Shown piece after piece: positions 8,153-14,279 of a stretch of 14,279 nt of DNA. Made by a program: the position numbers and the translations under genes. Source of the stretch: Erysipelotrichaceae bacterium (GTDB lineage Bacteria; Bacillota_I; Bacilli_A; Erysipelotrichales; Coprobacillaceae); assembly GCA_021202205.1 (NCBI GenBank), contig JAJQDJ010000042.1, forward strand, positions 1-14,279, given 5' to 3'. The notes beneath the pieces are model-generated. The model saw nothing but the letters and a program-made list of their open reading frames with translations. It searched no databases and was not told the DNA's origin. Each line of letters starts with the position of its first letter. The stretch's first letter is position 1.

Positions 8153-8180
8153 ATATTAACATAATCGATTATTTTGTCAA
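8153..8180 (-). promoter_or_regulatory. Promoter of the phosphodiesterase gene with a palindrome filling its spacer
   Basis: On the minus strand a consensus TTGACA (8180-8175), a 16-base spacer and TAATAT (8158-8153). Twelve of the spacer bases are the perfect palindrome ATAATCGATTAT (8172-8161). Transcription would start near 8146, giving a very short leader and supporting the TTG start at 8131. The palindrome is well placed to be a repressor operator; that is inference. Confidence 0.6.
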
Positions 8181-8192
8181 ATAGGCATATAA

Positions 8193-8226
8193 AAAGAAAT
8201 GAGAAGGAAACCTTCGTCATTTCTTT
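8193..8226 (-). terminator. Strong terminator ending the envelope-gene cluster
   Basis: The minus-strand transcript forms AAAGAAATGA-(C)-GAAGG / CCTTC-TCATTTCTTT, 15 pairs with one bulged C and a UUU loop, followed by UUAUAU. It lies 40 bases after the last zinc-ribbon gene and separates the cluster from the phosphodiesterase promoter. Confidence 0.85.
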
Positions 8227-8265
8227 ATTACTTACTCACAAATTCACATGCTTCTTTTAATCCTT

Positions 8266-8901
8266 CTAAGAATAATACAACATGAATAGTTTCCATTTAC
8301 CACTTTCTTTTGTCATATATATCTGAACTGTTTGATAATCAGATATTCCACCATTTGTAGCCGTTGCTCGTACGGTTGCAACAGCCATAGAATCAATGGA
8401 AGATAGGATAGCACTATAATATTCACTATCATACATTGCTGCCAGCTGTGATGATGACATAGTATATTCTGATACAAATTCGTATTTAATAGTATAACCA
8501 TAACCAACACTATCATCAAAATTCTCTAAATAATCCACAATCAAATCATCATAATATTCCTGTAAATCATAAGAAGTAAGAATACTTGTATAACTACTAG
8601 AAATTGATACCAATGTTGATACATCATAATTATTCATAGACTTCATTGTCTTTTTAATAATAGAATCATATCCGCATGAAAAGAATAGTGCTCTTACAAC
8701 AAGGACAACCACAAGGACAACTGCTACAACTGCTCCAACAGGAATAATCACATGTAAATTATTCTTAATTGTATCAAATATACTATCTTTCTTATCAGGT
8801 GTATATTCTCCCACTCTACTTTCTAAAGGTTTACTACAGTTACCACAAAATCTTGCATCATCTTCATTTGGTGCACCACAATATCCACAATATTTTGTCA
8901 T
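8266..8901 (-). CDS. Zinc-ribbon, single-pass membrane protein of unknown function
   Basis: 211 residues and apparently intact. The N-terminus is a cytosolic zinc ribbon with Cys5, Cys8, Cys19 and Cys22 (CxxC-x10-CxxC). A polar linker follows, then one very hydrophobic segment at about 50-72 (a Val-rich run), then about 135 residues predicted outside. The outer part is rich in Ser/Tyr/Asp and ends in KESGKWKLFMLYY, a pattern seen at the end of NTF2-like DUF4878-type lipoprotein domains; that match is tentative. The start is ATG 8901 with AGGGAG about 8 bases upstream, 55 bases after the end of the SGNH-lectin-VWA gene, so it is the last gene of the operon. Its architecture parallels the gene at 11887-12705, with identical cysteine spacing. 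No enzymatic motif was recognised. Confidence 0.75.
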   Translation of the reverse strand: MTKYCGYCGAPNEDDARFCGNCSKPLESRVGEYTPDKKDSIFDTIKNNLHVIIPVGAVVAVVLVVVLVVRALFFSCGYDSIIKKTMKSMNNYDVSTLVSISSSYTSILTSYDLQEYYDDLIVDYLENFDDSVGYGYTIKYEFVSEYTMSSSQLAAMYDSEYYSAILSSIDSMAVATVRATATNGGISDYQTVQIYMTKESGKWKLFMLYYS

Positions 8902-8956
8902 TTTCTTTTCTCCCTCTCTTTATTCATCATAAACATCTTTATTTAGAAAAATATTT

Positions 8957-11890
8957 TTACGCTCTCGCTTTTCTTCTTTTTCTCACAATCAATACCGATG
9001 TTGCAGCAATAACAATGACAGCAATCACGCCAATAATAATGACACGTACCCAATTAATAATTGGAACTTCTTCACCTATACCATTAGCTGTAGCACGATA
9101 GCGAATATCATATGTACCATCACCATCAGTATCAACATTTAAGACTGTAGAATTCGATACCTTAGCAACTGTATCAATAGATGTCGTTTTAGTAATCGTG
9201 ATATCATAATCAACGCCTTCTTTTAAACGAATAACTTTAATTTGATCATCTGAATCATCTTCTGTTTCTTCAAATGTAATCGTACCAAAACTTGTTCATG
9301 TATTAAGTATGTCATCATTAGATGATAATATTTCACCATTATAAGCAATTGTCACATCTACAGGACAAGCAACTCTTGCATAAATATACTTTTGACCATT
9401 AATTTGATCAGCAATATCCTCAAAGAAATAAGTTAAATCTTCTTCACTAGCTACTTCATAATGACAACCATCACTAGCAATACTTTCCATTAAGCTTTGA
9501 CATGATGCCTTATCACTACCAACACTACTAAAAAAGCCTAAAGTATAGATTGTAATATCATCATCTTTTATGCTATCAGCATATTCAATCAATTCATTAC
9601 CTACTTTACCTTGATTAGGTAAACCATCACTCATTAAGACAATGATTTTCTTTTTAGCATTACTATCATTTAGCTTCGTATAGGCAGTAGACAAACCTTC
9701 TTCCATATTTGTTCCACCCGTAGCATACATATTATCGACAATGGTTTCTAGTGTTGTCTCATTCATAGAAAAGTCTGATTCTTTACTTGCATATTCACTA
9801 TAAGTTACAATACCTATACTAGCATCTTCTTCTAATATTGTTTCAATAAATTCAATGGATGCATTTTTGGTTTCATCCATCGCTGTTCCTGACATACTAC
9901 CTGAAGTATCAAGAACCAAAACAATGTCTTTTTCCCCTGAAGATGCCGTTTGGATCGTTTCTGAACTATCGATGCTTTCATCATCCCATTCGCAAATAAA
10001 ATGACCATAAACATAATCATCACCATCATAGACATCATCCCATTGTCCAGCGGATATATCAAAAGAATCACCACTTATATCTACTGTACTCATAGCACCA
10101 TAACATTGTGTGCCATTATAATTATCAGGTTCGCCACTACCCTAATTGGTATATGTGACAGATTCTCCATTATCCCATGTTTCCCAATTGGTCGGGTCAT
10201 TAGCATTTTGAATACCAATAAAAACATATTCATCATCTGCCAAAGGTTCAACCTAATCAAAGACAAACTCCTGTTCGTCCTTAGACGTTATTGTCACAAG
10301 ATAACCACCTAATGATTCGCAATACAATTGTGCTTCTTCCCATGTCGTAATAGAAGAAATAGCATAATATTGATAATAGTGACCATTATATTCAACAGCA
10401 TCTGCAAGAATATTAGTCGTATTAGCAGTTTCATCTGTAGCTTCAAAATCTGTATAAATATTAATTTCTGTATTTTTACTACTACGTATTTCTACTTCTT
10501 TGGTAAAGCTATTCGAGACGTCATTATTATCAGTGATCGTAATTGTATAATTGCCTTTAGGCAGTTCTAAGGAGACGGCTTCGGAACTTGATACCGTAAT
10601 GGTATCCGAATAATCTTCGTTTAACATATCAAGATTAATGAATCCAAAAAGATAACCAAATTTTTCACCCGTAATGTCTATAATATAATTATCGTATAAA
10701 TTTGAATCAGTATCATAAACATTCAACGTAGAAGTTGTATTATAGGTTATATCACCAAATCCACTATCAATCTTGTTTAGTGCTTCTTGAACAGCACTTG
10801 CATAAGCTTGTGCTCCTTTGGCATTGGGATGCACGGATCCATTACTAATTAATTTATCTTGAATACTACTTTTATCAACATTCTCATCCGTATTTGAAAT
10901 AACCATTATACCATTTATATATGCATCATCCGAACCTGCTTCATGGCCACTAAAAGCATCCTTAACATCAACATAAATAGCTCGATCGGTACCAAGACTA
11001 TCAACAACCTGTTCAATATAATTATCAAAAATCGCGACAGCACGATTAATAAAATAACCTTCTTCATAACTACACCATATATTATTTGTTGTCTGATTTT
11101 CAGAATCCAGATAAATCAATCTTGGATATCCCGCTATGACTAAAGTCGCTTCAGGAGCTTCCTGCAAGATTTCTTTATAAACCTTTTCTAACTTCTCAGC
11201 AACAGGTGTAGTTTTATCATCATCTGTTTCCCAAAATTGACTGATCGTATCATAAAGCATATCCCTGACACTATTTGGATTAACTAAAGGGAGCCCTTGC
11301 TTTACAGATTGTGTAATAACATCCGTAAAACCTACATCGTTACCACCTATTGTCATTGTAACATAATCGACTGTTACATTATCAGGTAATGAAGTAATGG
11401 TATCAATTTGATAATCTAGAGAATATGTATATGTTTCATATATATATTCAAGAGCATTCGTTGATACATCCGTTGATACATTTTTCGTTTGCATTACTCC
11501 TCCATTACTTTGTGAAAGTACATTATCAGTTACTGCACCACTAACCGCTGCAAAATACCATGTACCATCATCAGAACCAGAGGTACGATACAATTTATCA
11601 CTCAAATCACTATTGCTTGTAGCTTTAACTGTATTAAGTTTAACACCTTTATACTCAATAAGCCCAGCCCATGCCTGTGTTGATCGATGCGCTATCCAAT
11701 CCTCACAATAATATTTATCAGCACTATCTTGACCATAATAGGGTTCAATACTTTCACCTGAAGAAAATGAATCACCTAAAGATACAACAACAGGCATATC
11801 ACTACTACTAGCTGCACTAACAGGTACTACAACTAAGATATTTGTAAGAATAATAAGTATGGAAACAAAAGTACATATTATTTTTTTCAT
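8957..11890 (-). pseudogene. Giant surface protein: SGNH hydrolase / C-type lectin / VWA, with three in-frame stops
   Basis: Read straight through, one frame of 978 codons encodes a wall-exposed, membrane-anchored protein. Signal peptide 1-27 (MKKIICTF... VPVSA). SGNH/GDSL esterase domain, SEST-like: GDSFSSGE with Ser41, GGND at 182-185, SVHPN with His354. A beta-rich, Ig-like segment at about 390-480. C-type lectin fold at about 501-636: WEEAQLYCESLGGYLVTI, FIGIQN, GEPDN, HFICEW. VWA domain at about 656-830 with MIDAS residues DTSGS (661-665), Thr727 and Asp755. Then a calcium-loop-like DTDGDGTYD at 920-928, a membrane helix at 949-969 and a basic tail RKRRKARA. Stops: TAG 10255-10253 (codon 546), TAG 10144-10142 (codon 583) and TGA 9298-9296 (codon 865). 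At 583 the lectin signature expects Trp (TNW-GSGEP), so TGG became TAG. The start ATG overlaps the upstream stop (ATGA), implying translational coupling. As it stands only the secreted esterase half could be made; it would lack the anchor. Confidence 0.88.
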
Positions 11891-12705
11891 GATACGCTCA
11901 ACTCCTTAGATGCTAATTCATCAAGTGTATCAGCAGTGATTTCATCAACAGTTTTAATTGTACAATCATTAGGTATAAGACGGTTATAAGTATTTGTATA
12001 AGAATCATAAGTTATAATATACTCACTTTCTGATACATATATATATGATTGATCCATATTATTGAGGACATATGTCGTTGGATAAGCAAAGAATTCACCA
12101 TCAATACAATAAATATACCAATAATAACCATCGTCACTAACATACATAAGACTATATATTGGATGATAAGTTGTAGACGTTTCATCTATAACCTCTTCAC
12201 TGTAATATGTACCATCTATAGTATAAGATGACGTCACATGTGATGCATCAAATCCTCGTTCGCTAAATAATTCAACTGTATCTTTTTCAGTTGTTGTTTG
12301 TGTAGAATCAGCAACATCAATCGTTTCTAACACTTCACTAGAATTTAATACTTCTTCGGCTAAATTAATATCCTCTAAATCTTCAAGCGAAGCATCGTCA
12401 TCATCATCACTATCTTCCTTGTTGACAATATCTGAAATAACAGGAATATCAACTACATCAAAATAAGCCAATGAAAAAACAATACCTGATAATACCAAAA
12501 CAATAGCCAAAACAATAAGAAATACTTTTAAGAATAACCACTTACCAGATTTTTTCTTTTTATTTTTCTTTTTGTTTTTCTTATTTTACTTACTCTTTTT
12601 CTTTTGTTGCTTATTCAGACGTTTGATTTTTTTTGCATCACATTTTGGGCAAAGACCAGTATCATCATCTAATTGTGTTCCACATTTCTTACAATATTTC
12701 GCCAT
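11887..12705 (-). pseudogene. Zinc-ribbon / Lys-rich / single-pass membrane protein with a nonsense codon
   Basis: The frame starts at ATG 12705, 7 bases after GGAGG; an ATG directly before it at 12708 is too close. Residues 1-22 are a zinc ribbon with Cys5, Cys8, Cys19 and Cys22, spacing identical to the 8266-8901 protein. A very basic Lys/Asn-rich stretch (about 26-52) follows and contains TAA at 12588-12586 (codon 40 from ATG 12705). After it come a membrane helix (about 57-80), an acidic Asp/Glu run, and an external domain rich in Tyr/Asp/Thr with no recognised family. Reading across the TAA gives a uniform Lys-rich linker, so it is a point change, for example CAA or AAA to TAA. Reinitiation at the TTG near 12513 or ATG 12510 might still make a membrane protein without the zinc ribbon. 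The stop overlaps the next start as ATGA. Confidence 0.75.
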
Positions 12706-12783
12706 CATTCTCCCTCCAATCAAAATCATATATTTTATTAATCTGCACAATTATTGAGCTATACAACCTGATTCATATGCGTT

Positions 12784-13349
12784 TTATAACTTCGTTCCAC
12801 ATTCCTCACAAAAACCATTTTCCAAACTATTTTCAAAACCACAATTAGAACATACTTTTTCGTTGGATATTCAATTTTCTTTTCTACTTCTACTAGTGGT
12901 TGTCCACAACCAGTACAAAAACGCATACCTTTAGGGTTGTATTTACCACATGCAGGGTTACTACATTTAATCATATTCTCACCATCAAAATCTGATTTAG
13001 GCAATTCTTTACCACATTTAGAACAATAAGTTGCTCCTAATGGATTTTCAGTATTACAGTTTTCACATATAACAACACCCTTGATTTGTTTAATCTGTTC
13101 CTTACAATCTCTAATAATAGCCTGTGATGCCTGAATTTCCTGCATCATTCCAGCAAAATCACTTTCGTAATCATTAACATGCATCGTTGAATATAATTTA
13201 CCAATATGATAATAGTTATTATCAATCATTTTTTGTTCTGCATTAATTGTTGAGTTAAGCTTTGAAGTATCAGACCAATCTTTTGTCTTATTCACTGCCT
13301 TATCACTCGTATCTACAACTTTCTTTTTTAAATCATCTAACATTCCCAT
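12784..13349 (-). pseudogene. Cytosolic triple zinc-ribbon protein with N-terminal helical region, frameshifted in the third ribbon
   Basis: About 190 residues, no signal or membrane segment. Residues 1-90 are charged and helical (MLDDLKKKVVDTSDKAV..., then EIQASQAIIRDCKEQIKQIKG), likely a coiled coil. Two zinc ribbons follow: Cys95/98/109/112 and Cys129/134/145/148. After YPTKK the frame drifts into a hydrophobic, Cys-free tail ending at 12759. One frame over, the sequence reads CSNCGFENSLENGF then CEECGTKL and TAA at 12786-12784, a third CxxC-x10-CxxC ribbon. The slip is in the A5 run at 12856-12860 (minus strand AAAAAG): one extra A restores the third ribbon. The start is ATG 13349 with AAAGGAG about 9 bases upstream; MLDD at 13343 is an alternative. 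It lies 90 bases after the Big2 gene on the same strand. Partner or ligand unknown; presumably a scaffold for the membrane neighbours. Confidence 0.75.
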
Positions 13350-13438
13350 AATCTTTTTCTCCTTTTTTTATTTTTTAAAATTAAATGTTTCAATCTATTT
13401 ACATATCTATGATGGATATTGACGTACTTTTATATTGA

Positions 13439-14279
13439 TTAGTCGGCATTAAATTCTATCTCTGTTATACAAGTATCTGTATATTTTGTTCCCTCATAGA
13501 CATCTTTAATCGTTATCACAACATTATTCGTAATATGTGATTCACTAAAAGTATATTCATCGGCACTGTTAACACCAGAATCATCTATTGTGATTGTTTC
13601 ACTACCATCATCAAAAGTAAATTCCAATACTTTGGCACGTCCATTTGTTTCATAATTTGTAGTAGAACTTTGATAACCATTTTGTATAACAAAATTAATC
13701 AATTCAGTCGTTTCATCAAAAGTAACGGTAATTGTTTCACCAATACCATAACCATCTGCTCCTTCACACCAGCAAGTCGAATTATCTTCATCAAACAAAT
13801 GATTCACATCATAACTATATTGTCCTTGATCTGCCAAGGTTGAAGAAGCTTCACAGCTTTTGATGCTAATTGTTTGTGTTGCACTTACTCTACTTTTAAT
13901 AACAGTTACATTAAGTGTATATTCTTGTGATTGATATGTTATAGTGACTGTTGTTTTCCCTACTCCAACACCATAGAGTTGTTCATTCACGACTGATACC
14001 ACATTAGAATTATTGGATTTAATTGTATATCCACCAGAAGCATCCATATCAATATCAACATATTCTCCTACTTCTACAGTATAATCATATGTATTTATAA
14101 AACCATCATCTGTTGATTCAGCTTCAACTTCTTCAGTATCTTCATCATCACTTTCTTTGGTTGTATCATTGTTTAATACATTATTCCATAAGAAATAGAC
14201 TGCTACTGCAATAATTGCGATAATCTGTGGATAGTCAAATTATTTGGTAGTACTAAAGTCAAATTAAATTCATCATTTC
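13439..14279 (-). pseudogene. Membrane-anchored Big2 / NADase-type glycan-binding protein (5' part outside window, frame broken)
   Basis: From about 14239 to TAA at 13441-13439 the frame reads: a membrane helix (IIAIIAVAVYFLW), an acidic linker (KESDDEDTEEVEAE), a bacterial Ig-like Big2 repeat (YTIKSNNSNVVSVV... LNVTV), then a C-terminal discoidin-like domain matching the NADase-type glycan-binding family (ASSTL, YDVNHLFDEDNSTCWCEG, GIGETITV, IQNGYQS). The domain probably binds carbohydrate on the cell surface. The first ATG inside this stretch (14047) cuts the Big2 domain and has no ribosome binding site, so it is not the start. Upstream of the helix this frame meets TAA at 14242-14240 and 14266-14264, whereas another frame stays open to the window edge (NDEFNLTLVLPNN). 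A frameshift near 14215-14240 is the likely cause, but the gene's beginning is not visible. Confidence 0.65.
14233..14266 (+). repeat. 10-bp direct repeat with 24-base period
   Basis: AGTCAAATTA occurs at 14233-14242 and 14257-14266, exactly 24 bases (eight codons) apart. On the coding strand each copy supplies an in-frame TAA just before the membrane helix of the glycan-binding protein. It may mark a short local duplication that accompanied the reading-frame damage. Confidence 0.4.

Noticed and set aside
8228..8296. A 22-codon minus-strand frame (METIHVVLFLEGLKEACEFVSK) ending two bases before the terminator hairpin
   Set aside because: It overlaps the end of the zinc-ribbon gene, has no ribosome binding site and no known relative. 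It could be a frameshifted tail, but KWKLFMLYY looks like a natural domain end.
4458..12708. Reassigned stop codons (for example TAA/TAG read as Gln) to explain the in-frame stops
   Set aside because: TAA, TAG and TGA all occur as premature stops and all serve as ordinary ends of intact or near-intact genes here (csp TAG, esterase TAA, comFC TGA). Frameshifts and a deletion would also remain unexplained.
1..14279. CRISPR array, tRNA, rRNA, attachment sites, insertion-sequence ends
   Set aside because: No spaced repeats of the right length, no cloverleaf or rRNA segments, and no terminal inverted repeats around the Rpn gene were found by eye.

Overview
The window looks like chromosome of a low-GC Gram-positive bacterium (Bacillota). 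The closest fit is a gut member of the Erysipelotrichales / Coprobacillaceae, judged from strong A+T richness, AGGAGG-type ribosome binding sites, a comFA-comFC pair, a CspA-type cold shock protein, an Rpn-type PD-(D/E)XK 'transposase' and a run of zinc-ribbon membrane proteins. The taxonomic call is an inference from gene style, not from a marker gene.

Layout. 23-1258 (-): alpha/beta-hydrolase esterase. 1434-2260 (+): decayed Rpn-family nuclease. 2298-2495 (-): cold shock protein. 2643-4244 (-): comFC and comFA, competence DNA-uptake genes, both damaged. 4458-6257 (+): asparagine synthase asnB, one continuous frame broken by two TAA codons. 6254-8131 (-): membrane-anchored glycerophosphodiester phosphodiesterase, convergent with asnB and sharing a CTAG with it inside a perfect hairpin. 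8193-14279 (-): a co-directional set of five envelope genes ending at a strong terminator. In transcription order they are a Big2 / NADase-type glycan-binding protein (runs off the window), a triple zinc-ribbon protein, a zinc-ribbon/Lys-rich/membrane protein, a very large SGNH-hydrolase / C-type lectin / VWA surface protein, and a zinc-ribbon/membrane protein.

The dominant feature is damage. Eight of twelve protein genes carry a lesion that can be localised by reading across it: seven in-frame stops in four genes, four frameshifts, and one missing N-terminal domain. The interrupted genes keep recognisable domains on both sides, so the lesions are recent, or they are errors in the sequence. 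TAA, TAG and TGA all serve as normal terminators here, and frameshifts occur too, so a changed genetic code does not explain it. All seven premature stops could arise from Gln, Arg or Trp codons by C-to-T or G-to-A changes.

The most novel biology is the 8.2-14.3 kb surface cluster. Three genes start with, or contain, CxxC-x10-CxxC zinc ribbons of identical spacing. Two of these, and the SGNH-lectin-VWA protein, have membrane segments with large outside domains. The cluster could be a cytosol-to-surface adhesion or envelope system, but its function is unknown and most members are interrupted in this copy.
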